NCBI GenBank assembly: GCA_015039315.1
Contig: WIDE01000176.1
Span: forward strand, 1-43,821
Length of the DNA stretch: 43,821 nucleotides
Direction: 5' to 3'
Source of the DNA: Clavulina sp. PMI_390
Lineage: Eukaryota; Basidiomycota; Agaricomycetes; Cantharellales; Hydnaceae
Positions 24,101 to 36,472 of this stretch are shown one piece after another (the stretch's first letter is position 1; the number at the start of each line of letters is the position of its first letter). The position numbers and the translations under genes are program-made. The notes beneath the pieces were generated by a model. The model saw only the letters and a program-made list of their open reading frames with translations, was not told the origin of the DNA and made no database searches.

Positions 24101-25464
24101 CGACGCGGGACCACGGATTTCCTCATCCAAGAACTCAGAAATATCTATAATAGCAGTTCAGTGGAAATTCACATGAAAGATGGATTTTTGTCAATGAAGG
24201 AGAACTCACCAACGCTTCCATCCTCGCCGCACAAGAAGCGTCCTGGAATGCACTTGCACTTGATGTGATCACAGTCGTACTTCGTCACGTTCTTATCAAA
24301 GCCAATTTGGAGGGACGAGCTACACGTGTCGAGTGCACAGTAGAAGGACTCCACCTCTGCCACCCAGAACTCGAAGCCACATGTGCCTGACGAGTTCGAG
24401 CAGCTGAAAGACACTTGTGGAGGGCGATCAGGTAGCATGTCGAGGATTTTACGATCTGCGGAATAGATGAAAGGGAGTCAAAGGTAGTCCTTGAGGTGAA
24501 ATTTACGGCAGAGAGAAAGCATGCTTACTAGTGACATCGCACATCTGATGGCTTCGGAAGACGGTCTCCCCGCCTTTGTAGCATGTCATGTTGTTCGCAA
24601 CTTCATCTTCATCCAGTGCTCCAAAATCCATCCCGGATATTTTCGCATATTCGCCCAGAGGAAATCCACGGCATGCATCGTCGGTCTCGCAGACTGGATG
24701 ACCGACCAATTAGATGACGCAACATTGAACCACATGATCTGGGGCTAGAAATGGCAGCGTACCATTGCAGTTGACGCCTCCCCACCCGTCTTCGCAATCA
24801 CATTTCTCTCCATCTGGTCGGGGATATCGGCTGTCTCCATCGGCCAAAGAGCCACAGACTGACGGCATGCCGGAAAGAGGTCAATGTGCTTGAAATTCTG
24901 TTCAAGCGCAGTTGAGATACATACGAGGTAGCATACAGTCCTGACCACCCCATCCCGGTGGGCAATGACACGTCCCATCGTATGGGTTGCACTCGCCATA
25001 CTATCGCAGCGAACGTGTGAGACACAGCCATGGTAACTCACTCGCACTGGACGACGTGTACAGAGGCGCAAGGACATACCTGACCACAGCTGAAAGCAGG
25101 AAGCTGGCAGTTGAAGCATGGAGGGCATTCGTCTATTCATATTTGTATCAGACAATGGTGTGTGACTCTCGAAGACACATCGGCGACGCACCCTTCCCTG
25201 GTCTTTTTGACTACGCGAGAGGGTGAAGATAAGCTCACGTATACGGAAAGATCAAGTTCTGCGCCAACTCACAGGGGGTATCCCTAGATTCACTGCGGGA
25301 CTGGTCCAGCTCGACTGTCCTGGGGCGGCTCCTGGCCGTGTCCCAAACAGCCCCAGACTCGAGTTCCTTGCCTGAGCAGTCCCCAAGAGGGTAAAAAGAA
25401 GCGAGAAGAGCATTGTGGATGTCGCAGTCGTCGTCATCCCCATTGCGACCCCGCGTCGCTTCAT
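21159..25464 (-). CDS. ABCG-family transporter, ADP1-like, with EGF-like ectodomain; apparent frameshift
   Basis: An ATP-driven membrane transporter of the ADP1 type; its substrate is unknown. Eighteen exons run from 25464 to 21159, including a proposed 19-nt exon at 25192-25210; the protein is about 1087 aa. Order: signal peptide (residues 1-30), Cys-rich EGF-like segments ([27 protein letters not shown]), one membrane helix, then the ATPase with Walker [10 protein letters not shown], signature SGGEKRRVS, Walker [11 protein letters not shown] and the TIHQPR switch. A Ser/acidic linker and six C-terminal helices follow, ending FYVREKR. Between 21530 and 21560 the frame encoding [12 protein letters not shown] changes to that encoding [13 protein letters not shown]. 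Two extra bases, or one missing, in a TCTCTC run would explain it. The 3' end converges on the gene ending at 20940, 218 bp away. Confidence 0.87.
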
Positions 25465-26599
25465 GGATCGTGTTCAACTTCGGGAGCAGCTGCGCTGCGT
25501 CACTTGTTTGGCGGCACCGTCACCGATTCCGGCTCGACGTTTTCATAAAACGTTTTGGAAGCATGAATAATAAGTGCCTCAAGAATCATAAATATTCGCC
25601 ACCTCTATCATAAACCCGGATATTTGGCTCCATAGGACTATCATCCGCTCCCCTTTTTTCCTTACTGCATCCCAAACCCATCGGCTGGACCCTAACCCCT
25701 TAGCCATCTTTTACTACCAAAAGAAACGCATATGATATTATCTCATGCAACATTTATACGACTCTACCCTCAAGGTTGACACTGGCCACTTTGGATTACC
25801 ATTCTATGGGGTAAATGCAGTGAATTTGCTCGACAGCACGAGGGGGGACATGGCATATTACAGATTTCATCCCGCCCATCACCATGGTCATGATAATGAT
25901 TATGGCTAACTCCATAGTAGTTCTGGCGTGTCATCTTTTGTGTCTGAATTATTGCCTCGGTGATCAAAACCTAACCTAGTAGGCGATCGGAGGTACCTTG
26001 CTGTGCAAAGTACCGCCCGTTTGCCAACATCAGGCTGAAACAGAGGCAATTAAACGACTCAGATGATGGAGAGCACTAGGCATTCACTTTGTTAAGCGGC
26101 ATTTCCGTTGGCGCGATGGGTTCGTTAAGATATGACTGGGGTACATCTGATGGACCGATCGAGGCCGAATGGTGTCTCCGATGGATGGCCTATAGATAGC
26201 TTTTTGCATAGTCAGGTTACTACAGCCGTGCGTCAATGCGTTTCTGGCCAGCATACAGTCATATCGACCAAGGCAAGCTGTTGACCGTTCGAGATTCCCA
26301 CGGTTTGCCCATCCGGGCGCTGGACAACCACTTCCATCAGAGCGCGGTACTTCGCACCGAGGAATCATTCATTTGTCCTATAGCTTTGCTATCTTGGGAG
26401 CATGACTACTGCCCGTGACATATTCACCTTACTTACAGCACTCAGCGGTTATCATGGTGCAACAAAGGTGTCATAGTGTGAGAGTTTCCGAATTGTGCAC
26501 GTTGACTTGGGTGTAGCGCGCAAGCAAGCCCAAACGCTGATCGGACAAGGCATGTGAGAGCTTTTATTATACCCTAACCACCACAACTCCAAGTCCTCT
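25465..26599. other. Divergent intergenic region, no gene recognised
   Basis: These 1.1 kb separate the ABC transporter start (minus) from the P450 start (plus) and should hold both promoters. I found no conserved exon, tRNA or repeat. Short open frames have no recognisable protein features. Confidence 0.5.
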
Positions 26600-28958
26600 A
26601 TGGCACCCTCGCAGCCCCCTGGCATCTACTATCTCGCTGAGGTCTTCCCTAAACTTGCCGCGCCCCCTTTGACAATCTTCCTCGCTCTCTCGCTTCTAAG
26701 CCGCGCTGGAGGAGTGTTCTCATCCTGGACTTACTTGATTCTCATTGTTCTCGCAAATCCTGCTCTCTCCTTCGTCAAAGACTTGTGGAACGATTTCTCA
26801 ATTCAACGCCAGGCTCGAAACCTCAATGCGAAACTACTGCCACTACGCCAAAGTCGCCTTCCGGGGGGCTATGATCTCATTAAAGAAATGCTGAAATCCA
26901 GACGTGAGGATTACGTGGGAGAATGGCTACAACGATCCTATGAGCAATATGGAAGAACTTTTGTTATCAAGATGGATGACTATCGCAGTTGGTTGTTTTC
27001 AGCTTCTTTTCTACAATGCTTCATCTCACTCCTCTATCCACACCCTACCTTGAAGTCATGACCTCGGAACCGCTGTATATCAAGCATATGTTGACCACAA
27101 ATTTCTCAAACGCAAGTATCCCCCTTTATCCCTTCCCCTTGCAATCACTGACATTATTTTACTTAGTACGGCGTAGAGGAAACTATCGGAGCCGTCACTC
27201 GCGCATTCCTTGGATATGGGATTTTGAATTCAGATGGTCAGTTTTCCCTTCCCATGATCTCTGTTTGTAGAGTCACTGACAGCCTACGACTAGGGCAAAT
27301 CTGGAAATATCACAGAACCATGATGAAGCCATTCTTTGCCCGTGATCGTGTCAGAGACTTCGAGATCTTTGAGCGACACACTGAAAACATGGTCGCCATC
27401 ATGAAAAACAGTTTTGAGAGAGGCATCCCGATCGACATGCAGGTATGTCCCTTGTTGGTTAATATTACACTTAGCACTTTTCATATCTGAGGTTATACAG
27501 GACCTTTTCTCTCGCTTCACACTCGATTCCGCTACCGAATTCCTGTTTGGTAGCTGCGTTCATAGTCTACAGGACCCAATGCTCCCCCCCGGCGGACAGT
27601 ACGCAACCTCTGCCTCTAGGCTCAACAAGGCCGGCACAAAGAGCCGGGAATCATCGTCGTTTGTTCCAGCTTACACAGCAGCCATGGAGGAAATGTCCGC
27701 TCGCGTATACATGGGCAAGCACTGGCCGCTCTTCAACATTACGAAAGACCGTATGACAGAGCATATGTCAAAAGTCTACGCTTATGTTGATCCCATGATC
27801 ATCGCGGCCTTGGAGCGGCGTAGCGCACTTTCCGAGGATCGCAAAGAGGATTTGGACCACATGACGTTCTTGGACCATGTGGTCCGCGAGACTGACGACC
27901 TCTCGGTCATTCGAGATTCGCTAATGAACCTATTGGTTGCTGGACGTGACACGGTATGCATTCTCTATGTCGCCTACGATATCTTACTCACATCGATCCC
28001 AGACTTCGTCACTGCTCACATTCGTCACGTACTTCTTTTCCCAACATCTCAAAGTGATTTCCGCCGCCCGTAAAGAAGTCCTTCGCGTCATTGGCCCTTC
28101 TGCGATACCAACATATGAGAACATTCGTGATCTCAAGTACTTGCGAGCAGTCCTCAATGGTACGAATCCGCTCTGCCGCTCAGCAGACATGAGTAACTCA
28201 ACGAGTACACCAATAGAAACCCTCCGCCTTTTCCCGATAGCACCAGTGGACTTCCGAACTTCGGAGAAGTCTGATATATGGACATCACCTGAAGGCCAGC
28301 GCTACTTCATACCCGAAGGGATGGAGTGAGTGAAGCCATATTCCCCTGAACACACGAGGGAGAACACTTTAACATAATTATCGGCTTTTTATAGGATCGG
28401 GTTCAGCACCCTCCATATGCATCGCGACCTGGAGCTTTGGGGACCGGACGCCTTGGAGTTTGACCCAACACGATGGTATGCTAGCATGCCCTTCTCTATA
28501 AACTTGAATATCAAGCGAATCATCTAACTTTTCGCAGGCTCGATGAGCGCATGGCCTGCGTGGTCGCTAACCCTTTCATCTATTTGCCATTTGGAGGTTA
28601 GTCCGTACGTTACCTCACTTCGACCTACCTAACACTTTGACCTAGCCGGCCCTCGTATCTGTCCAGGCCAGCAAGTAAGCTACCCCGCATTCAGCTTTTA
28701 TTGAACGTCGCTGATATATTAGATAAACACCACTAGTTTGCATTAAACCAAGTCTCCTTTGTTCTCGTCCGACTTCTGCAAACCTTCTCGGGAGTCTCAC
28801 TGTGTCCTGAAGCCCAACCACCGAGCAGTTTGCCCAACTCGACAGGAACATGGGACCTATCTCGAGGGCGAAATGGCGTGGAGAAAATTTGGCCAAAGCT
28901 CCGTGGAACTCTTTTCGTAGAGGGTGGGATGTGGGCCACCTTGGAACACGCCGAGTAA
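26600..28958 (+). CDS. Cytochrome P450 monooxygenase, CYP63-like
   Basis: A haem-thiolate monooxygenase, probably ER-anchored and hydroxylating a hydrophobic substrate. Eleven exons (26600-26987, 27056-27111, 27167-27236, 27294-27442, 27501-27953, 28003-28159, 28217-28325, 28395-28475, 28538-28596, 28646-28674, 28737-28958) give 590 aa. N-terminal hydrophobic helices come first. FNSDG-like LNSDGQIWKYHR precedes the C-helix. AGRDTT is the oxygen-activation motif in helix I, ETLR is ExxR, and FGAGPRICPGQ carries the haem Cys. Length and N-terminal pattern resemble basidiomycete CYP63, a family expanded in wood-decay fungi; the assignment is from memory of the family, not a search. Intron 2 appears to be GC-AG (GCAAGT at 27112). 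The neighbour downstream on the same strand is an SDR. Confidence 0.9.
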
Positions 28959-29410
28959 TTTCTCTCCCTGGGTGGCCCACAGCAGTCACCTGAACCGGTT
29001 ACTTGGCTTAAGCCTACATAATCGGGTAGTAGCTATAGTTTGGATAAGGTCCTATGATATGTTGAGACAATTGTCACAAAATATTGTATAGACATGATGG
29101 AGATTTCTTTGTGGGCATTTTGTGCTCTAGGATTGGTTCGGCTCCGAATGGCCCAATCCAATCCAGATCGCGGCTTCAATCACCCACTGCTCTTTGGACA
29201 AGTCAGCTCCTTATCGGCATAGATAACGATACGCGTTGAATGGAATCTTAGTTGTCCGCTCGATCGATTTGCATTCTTGTGGAGCGGTGGCTCAAACCCG
29301 CTCTGACGTGGTAAGGATTCGGAAGAACACCATTCAACTGAGTCCAACCTTTGTTCCGCCCGTCACTACCGGAGACTGTGCCAAAGCCAAGTTTCCTCCA
29401 ACTCCTCAAG
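28959..29410. other. Intergenic region between P450 and SDR
   Basis: These 452 bp hold the P450 3' end and the SDR promoter. I see no exon or repeat. Confidence 0.5.
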
Positions 29411-30682
29411 ATGCCGGATTTCGTCGAGACGTCTGATACTGTGCTTGTTATCGGCGCCACTAGCGGGATCGGTATGTGGGCAGCGCCTCGCCTGCTGACA
29501 GGGTATCACTCTTTTTGATTATGACTCAATTTGCGGGGATGTGCTCAGGAAAAGCTCTCGCTGTCAAGCTTCATCAAGCCGGGAAAACAGTCATTGTCAC
29601 TGGGCGCCGTCAAGAGAGGCTCGATGAGCTATCCAAAGAACTCGACCATGAGCGCGTTTTTACAGTCCAGTGGGATATTTCGGACCTTTCTGGGATCAAA
29701 GCAATGGCCAACACATTGATCCAACACTACGGGAGTCGTATGAACGCTGTTGTCATCGTTAGCGGTCTGCAGCGAACGACGGATTTCACTAACCCCGAAG
29801 TGTGTATCCTACCTCTCTTTGTTGATGATAAGATAAGACGAATGCTATGCTATGTCACAGGGTCTCGACTTCACCTCTATACAAACGGAGATTACTACAA
29901 ACTTCACAGCTTGTACGTCATGGCGCCCAACGAGATCACTGAGAGTTACGAATCTGCGTACTAGACATCCACCTTATCGCTGCGTTCTTACCGCACCTAA
30001 CGAAGCTGGGCAAGACTAAATCTCCATGGATTGGAATTGTCTCTTCAGAGCTGGCTATTGTCCCTATGTCACGGACTCCTGTGGTGAGTCTTCATTGAGA
30101 TGTGCATATTGAGGACTGCAGCATTCATGATCTGCTGCTCTAGTACAACGGCACGAAGGCAGCCATCCACCAGGCCGTACTTTCCATCCGCAGACAGCTC
30201 GAGAAAGCTGGCTCGCCCGTGTCATTAGTGGAGGTTTTTCCTCCCAGTAAGTCAAAACACACACTCTCATATTCATCGGATCACAGTAACCTCGTGCGCT
30301 TGCTGCACAAATCTGTACGAAGAGGTCGCCACGGAACTACATGACGTCAAGAACCAGCCTGACCTGAAAGGCGACACAAAGCCCGCCATGCCGTCCGTAC
30401 CTTGATTGCTCACCCCAAAAATACAACTTTACTAACCATATGCTGGGGTGATTAGACTTGATGAATTTACGGAGGAGCTCTGGCAGGGATTAGAGGAAGG
30501 CAAGATCGATATCCCTTGTGGAAGGGCGAAGGATGCATGGTTCGTGTTCTTACATCTCTCATTTACCCTCCGTTCCATAATCGGATATATAGTGACATTT
30601 ACTGAAATGATCTATTATCACATTTAGGGAAAAAGTCGATGCTCCTCGCCAGGAGTTGTTTCGTGCCGCAGGAGGTGTCTGA
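29411..30682 (+). CDS. Short-chain dehydrogenase/reductase, DltE-like
   Basis: An NAD(P)-dependent oxidoreductase of the classical SDR fold. Eight exons (29411-29471, 29549-29799, 29861-29912, 29965-30083, 30144-30246, 30323-30392, 30456-30539, 30628-30682) give 264 aa. The start is the ATG directly before the Rossmann strand: LVIGATSGIG (nucleotide loop), then VTGRR, typical of NADP use. WDISD is the adenine-contact Asp region. The usual NNAG is replaced by IVSG. The catalytic residues are Ser in GIVSSEL and the YNGTK Tyr/Lys pair. ATELHD and the C-terminal tail resemble fungal DltE-type SDRs. For exon 6 an alternative acceptor at 30294 is also in frame; I prefer the one giving FPPKVATELHD. 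Substrate unknown; pairing with the P450 upstream is possible. Confidence 0.88.
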
Positions 30683-30782
30683 GAATTTACCAGCTGGGAT
30701 AGGCATTTCCTTTGGGCCATAATGCCGCTCTCTTCAGTCAAGAGAAGGTTGTATAGGCTCTCCTTGGGGCTTGCCAACAGAA

Positions 30783-31025
30783 GTACTGAGTTGATCCGAA
30801 TGTCTGAGAAAACTACCAAGATGCATGAGTTTGTTTACATCGAGCCACATTTTTCGGTTCCGAGATGGCTCTCCTACCTTCCCTCAATAAACCTGGTGCC
30901 GTTGCGTACTGAGTTGATCTGAATGTCTGAGAAAATCATCAAGATACATGAGTTTACGTCGAGCCACATTTTTCGGTTCCGAGATGGCTCTCCTACCTTC
31001 CCTCAATAAACCTGGTGCCGTTGCT
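30783..31025 (+). repeat. Direct tandem duplication covering the DBP6 5' end
   Basis: Copy 1 (30783-30906) and copy 2 (30907-31025) are almost identical, apart from a few substitutions and a 5-bp difference near 'gtttacatcg'/'acgtcg'. Each carries the same ATG and the following 13 codons. Only copy 2 continues into the DBP6 coding sequence. Confidence 0.95.
30865..30912 (+). other. Possible upstream ORF made by the duplication
   Basis: The copy-1 ATG opens a 15-codon frame that repeats the first 14 residues of DBP6 and then meets TAC TGA at the junction with copy 2. If transcription starts upstream of it, this would be a uORF 119 bp before the true start, with the same initiation context. 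Whether it is transcribed is not visible from sequence. Confidence 0.55.
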
Positions 31026-33849
31026 CCGAAGGTGCCTTCAGAACTTTCCATGTGTCAACCAAATTGAACTCAGAAATAAAACTCTCTCTTGTCGTTGAAG
31101 AGCACGAAAACCAAGGCGAAACAAAGATATCTGAAAGCGAAGAAGAACCGTGCAAAGAAAAAGAAACCAGCGGGGCAGGCCAACTCTGAAGGAAAATCTG
31201 CTCAAGATGCACTGAATATTGCCCAATCTGACGAAGATAGCTCCGATGCTGATTCTTCTGATTCAGATGCTGTAGAGCCTACCAACGCCTCCGAGGTGTC
31301 AGCATCTGCAGAAGCACCTCGGGATGTCGATTCAGCAAAAGAAAACCGCCCAAAGAAACGAAGAAAAGTCGAAAATCCTCCCAACTCCCAAACTTCAACC
31401 CTTCCCACCCATGATGTCTCTATGGAGGATACTGTAGATGAGCCCTCACAGCAGCGTGCACCCGAAGTACACGATATCCCTATCGAAGAATTACCATCCC
31501 TACCCCGCTTTCCCCTTCCTCGACAACCCGATGCACCGTCCGCTGCCGTTTTATACCTTCAAGGCGTTGACGAAGCATTGATAGAAGCAGAAGTTGTCGA
31601 TCCAGCTCGCACCGTCGCACTTTCTCAAGAACCATCCGTTGATGATGAGTCTGGGTTGTCTGCCAAAACTCGCCAAAGGTTGTCGCAGCTAGGAATCACG
31701 GAACTCTTTGCTGGTGAGTAGTCCTACATCCCGATATGAGTATTGATGGCTGACATGACACCTTGTTAGTACAAACGGCGATTCTCCCATTCCTATTACC
31801 TCCCCAATCATCTCGTACCTCTCGATCCCTTTACACTCCCTACAACCAGCCACGAGATGTATGTATCTCTGCTCCAACAGGAAGTGGGAAGACCCTTGCC
31901 TATGTGCTCCCCATCGTTGAGGTATGTCATCCTGCAACCTGATGCGCCTTTCCTAAGGATGCTTTTATTCACCTCAACTGTTCCATATTGCCATATAGAC
32001 TTTATCAACTCGTGTTGTAACTCGCCTAAGGGCTCTTGTCGTCCTTCCGACAAGGGATCTTGTTTCTCAGGTTCGGGAGACATTTGAGGCTCTCTGTAAG
32101 GGTCGCAACCTCAAGGTAAGATCCTCATCATTCACTTCATATACAGCGTCGCCAGATATTCAAGCTTTCCCCCATAGATCGGGGTAGCCACGGGTCAACA
32201 TTCTTTCTCTCAAGAACAGACCCAACTAGTGGGCGAGCCTCACTCCAGGTTAGTTTTGCTGATAGTCTCCTGCCATATTTGGCCCCTGGTTCTGATATTC
32301 TCTCTAGACTTGATGGCGGCCATTCAAAAGTAGACATTCTCGTATGCACCCCAGGCCGATTGATGGACCACCTCCAGGGGACCCCCAACTTTACACTACA
32401 GCATCTTCGATTCCTCGTGAGTGATGCCCTGCGCGCAGAACTGCTTTAGATGTCATCTGAAGATCCACATGGGTCACAATAGGTTATCGACGAAGCAGAT
32501 CGCCTCGTAACTGAAGCTTTCCAAGACTGGCTTGCTCAGGTTCTCGCAGCAACGCATCCTTCCCCCACTACTAACCATCTCACCCCTGCACCTTCTACGT
32601 CAACATCTATATCGAGTTCAATACCCTACCCTGACGCCTTACACCCTGCATGGCTCTCTTCCTCGTCCAACTTCACCTCAGACTTGAGTATCGCGCATCC
32701 TCCACGGTCTTCATGTCAAAAGCTCTTGTTCTCCGCGACGCTGACTCGTGACCCAAGCAAGATAGCTGCGCTGGACTTACACGATCCGAAATACTTCGTC
32801 GTGGGTTCCGACGGGGCTATTGGCGCCAACGCTGGCGCAAGCGCTATTGATGAAACGACGCTGGCTGGGGAAACGTTCGCGTTCCCGGCAACACTGCGGG
32901 AGCATATGCTGGTGTGCGAGACGGCCCTCAAGCCACTCATGCTTCTTCATCTTATGCATACGCGCTCGCTTTTGCATGGGTCAGCACCGGCAGAAACCAA
33001 TTCAGGAGTGCGAAATGCGCTTGTTTTCACAAAGTCAGCCGAGTCAACGGCGCGTTTAGTGAAACTAATCACAGCATTTGAGGATTCATTCACCTCATCA
33101 ACGTCTTCGACAGCCGCTGAAGAGGTTATGGAGATCGACGGTGATGTAAACGGAGCCAAGGGAGCGAATGTGGAATATTCAAAGGAGAAGATTGTTGCAG
33201 AGGCATACTCCAGTGATCTTAGCGCCAGCCAACGAAAATCTATCTTGGAGCGCTTCAAGAATGCTGAAATCGGGATGTGAGTAGTTAAAATTTCCCCTGA
33301 CCTCTCGCTCTTTTCATGTTCCTGTTCATATGCTGCGGATTGCGTCTGACTTTTCGTTGGATCCGAAACTTTTTCCAGCCTTGTTTGTTCCGACTTGATC
33401 TCTCGAGGGATCGACATTAGCCACGTCTCCCATGTGGTCTCATATGATGCCCCTATCGATATGCGCAAATACGTCCATCGGGTGGGTAGGACGGCTCGAG
33501 CAGGGAGAGAGGGCGACGCATGGTCATTAGTTGAGGAGCAAGAGGTGCGTTTGTTACCATACCATCTTCTTTTGCCCATCGTGGGCCAGACAGGAGCGGT
33601 TGCTGACGCCGTCCTTGTGCCGTACGGTGCCATGTTGCTATAGGCTCGCCACTTCAAGAAAATGATGAGTGATGCAGCGCATTTAGATCGTCTGAGGAAG
33701 GTGAAGGCTTCCGAGAAGATGGTGAAACCCTTGATACCACATTATGAGGTCCATCAACGTCCCATTCCATCCTTTCTATACCACCTTGCTGATAATAGTC
33801 CGTATAGCATGCGCTCAAGGAGCTCAAAGCTGCCTTCGGTAGAGAATAA
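30984..33849 (+). CDS. DBP6: DEAD-box RNA helicase DBP6 (DDX51), 60S ribosome assembly
   Basis: A nucleolar ATP-dependent RNA helicase for early large-subunit assembly. Ten exons (30984-31031, 31101-31713, 31770-31921, 31999-32115, 32178-32248, 32308-32416, 32483-33276, 33379-33544, 33644-33748, 33808-33849) give 738 aa. Residues 1-40 are Lys-rich (nucleolar signal); an acidic Ser/Asp region follows. Helicase motifs in order: ELFAVQTAI (Q), APTGSGKT (I), PTRDL (Ia), TPGRL (Ib), VIDEAD (II), LFSAT (III), VFTKS (IV), SRGIDI (V), [10 protein letters not shown] (VI). The exon containing [10 protein letters not shown] has no ATG and an in-frame stop upstream. I therefore place the start in a 16-codon exon, [16 protein letters not shown], using a weak donor (AAG/GTGCCT) and a strong acceptor (cttgtcgttgaag). 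Inserts after motif II are typical of this family. Confidence 0.9.
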
Positions 33850-34273
33850 GGCCGCTCTGGATCCACGCGACACCTGTAACTACACCACCGCCTCCAGGAC
33901 AACGGAAGCTTTCATGCAGTCCTATGTTCCAGTGAGATTTTGCTGTCTCTTAACGTACGATAAATCGGCATGATATGACACCATAACAGACAGTTGCCAT
34001 TCAGCGTAAGAGAGTAAATGGATATTTAAAGTGTAACATCTCGCGAGCATTGCTGCACAAATTGGGATCAGCTAATATTGAGAGTATCGCATCTATAATT
34101 GTTGTATGCTTGGAGCTGGATACAAAGGGGTTGGTACAGTTTTACAGTTACAGATAGACAATGGAGCTGGTTAACCAGCTAACAGATTTAGCGCTGCACT
34201 TGAGATGTGTGATCAAGGTTTCATAGCGTAAGTGGGTAATATCCAATACCGGACGCACTGAGTGTGTGAGACC
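33850..34273. other. Convergent intergenic region
   Basis: It lies between the 3' ends of DBP6 (plus) and transcription factor copy 1 (minus). I see no exon. It does not clearly match the 3' flanks of copies 2 and 3. Confidence 0.5.
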
Positions 34274-36472
34274 TTATGGAGTGACGAAGTAATTTGCTGT
34301 AGTAGTAAGGGTGTCCTTCAAAGGCAAAGCGAACTCACCTATCCGCGGCCAAGTTGGGGGGAAGTGTGTCAGTAAATGGATGAAGTAGTATCGAATAAAG
34401 AGCGGCGAAACTCACTCCACTCGTTGTACATGAGCGTCATATCGTCAAGAAAGTCGAGGAGCAATTCCATGATAGAGCAGTAATTGCTGGAAAGTGCGAC
34501 GTTCTCTCGAATCTCCATTCTCCGCATTTCGAGAGCGAGGACACGAATGGCATTTCTCACGGGAAGCTAGAAGTTCTAGATCTCAGCTTTGTCTTTGAGA
34601 CAATGTAGCGTACATAACACTTACTATGGATGTTATAGGCGAGTGAACCCGACCGAGACGCCGATGAGTTCGAACCAATTCGCAGATGGCTGCAAGAGCA
34701 TGAAGACATTCAAGCAGCCGCCGTTTCGCCATTGCATCCTCATGGGCGCGCAATCCCCAAAACATCAAACCGCTTCCATACAGAGAGGCGTGCGCCTGAA
34801 GGATGTGAGGATTGAAAGTGCTGACTACCTCATCAGCCCCTAGCCCACGCGGATCGGACAGTGGGGGTATCGATTTCTGCTGAGAGCGGATCTCAAATTC
34901 CAATTCAGCATACTCTGCTTCCTTCCCGCGGAAGCCACTCGCTAGCCCATTCGAGGAGGATCGATCATTATTTAGCAGTACTCAAAGAAGGAATCTGAAT
35001 ATTACACTCACCATAGCAGGCGACAGCAAATTTGGCCACCTTCTCAACTATCCTCACAATGGAGACCTTAAGGTGGAAATCCGAACCCCAAAGCTCCTCT
35101 AACTTCTGTTCTCCTAAGCGCGAGACCTGTACGGTCAAAGGGAGCCTTCGTCAATAGTGGAGCAATGAGATCTGATGGGAGATAAACCTCGGAATTTTTA
35201 TTCTTCACGATATCACGTTGGCCCGGAGATGATGCCCACCGATCGTTATAATGGAATGTGGCAGGATACCCAGCAAGCACCAAAGTCTGATCGGTGATGT
35301 AGAGTGAGTATGCTAGGCGGATCCCATCAATAGCTTCTATCTCATCCTTGGGAGGAGGGAGGAGGCTTTCGCCAAGTGGGGAGCCCAATCCACTGCGCCC
35401 CAATGCAGACACTAGAAGTGCCGCGGAGCTGACGACCGCGTAGGTTTCGTCGTACCGACGCCGCCTCCCAAGGTTACATGCAAGCACCACGCTTGCCCAG
35501 AGGAAGTGGCTTATGCGGTCGGCATCCATCAGAGATTGGTTGAGGAAATATCGAGTACGCTGGATGAAGAGCGGCTGCAGCGTAGCCAGAAAGCCTCCGC
35601 TACTTTCACATGCAGCAAGGTAGCAGGCGTTCAACAGACAAGGATGGATAGATTCGGGATGAGAAGGAGGAAGGGAAAGACAATGAAGAAAATACGGGAG
35701 GTCCATAAAGAAGTAATAGTGCGAACGATATGGTAGGAATAAATGAATTCTGTCAAGGGGAAGCCAAATAAGAATCCAGACTTGGTAATCAGAAAAGATC
35801 GCACAAACAAGTGGCTTGATATCGATGGTGGCATATCGTTAAGGTTTGCGCATGGATACGAGCTGAGCTCCTCTTCCACACTGTCCCTGGAGATGACGGA
35901 CGAATATCCTTCTATTACTTCTTTGCGCAGAACTTGCCCGCTCTTGTTGGAACTACGTGGGTCGGGCTCACTCTGTTGTGACTGAGGATATATTGGTAGC
36001 CACCTTGCATAGATAAGAGTTCGCCTGTGGTTGGTGTTCCCTAATCGGTTGATCCGTTGGAACAGTCGAGATGAAACCAACGACAGATTGTGTGCCGAGG
36101 CAAGGGTTGCTTTGTGAAGGCTTAGTTCGAGTTCTAGGACGCGGGCTTCTAGGGTTCCTATTATCAGCGCACGCCTCGCTATATCATCAACATAGCTGCA
36201 CTGTCTGTGGAGGCGCTGGCAACGGGAGCAGGCAGGCTTCAAGCCGTTACATTTCTGGAGGGCGAGTCGCAGGAGCACAGTTACGGCGTCGTTCGCGTAG
36301 AAAGCAGAGCAGAAGTGGTTCCCCAGTGGTAAGAACACAGGCTCATTCCGAGGCAGGAGACGAAGCGGGGTGAACCCTGGAGGGAGAACCCTCCATAGGA
36401 AGGAGAGAGTAAAGGACGCACTACTTTATGCTCACGGCACTGGAAACATGCATGGCCTCTGGGCGGAGGCAT
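34274..36472 (-). CDS. Zn2Cys6 transcription factor, copy 1 of a tandem array
   Basis: A fungal binuclear-zinc-cluster regulator, expected in the nucleus. Seven exons (36422-36472, 35809-36254, 35188-35749, 35012-35126, 34625-34941, 34416-34566, 34274-34338) give exactly 568 aa. The cluster is C9-X2-C12-X6-C19-X6-C26-X2-C29-X6-C36 and is split by intron 1 (donor GTGCGT). ARRALIIGTLEARVLELEL follows, a likely coiled-coil dimerisation stretch. The rest resembles the fungal middle-homology region: FLPYRSHYYFF, ACYLAACESSG, YSLYITDQ. Exon lengths equal copy 2 except for a compensating 3-nt difference in exons 2 and 3. No target genes can be inferred. Confidence 0.9.

Noticed and set aside
31089..31100. 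TTG as the DBP6 start codon
   Set aside because: The frame has a stop at 31077-31079 and no ATG. The bases before 31101 form a good polypyrimidine acceptor that joins to an upstream ATG exon in frame.
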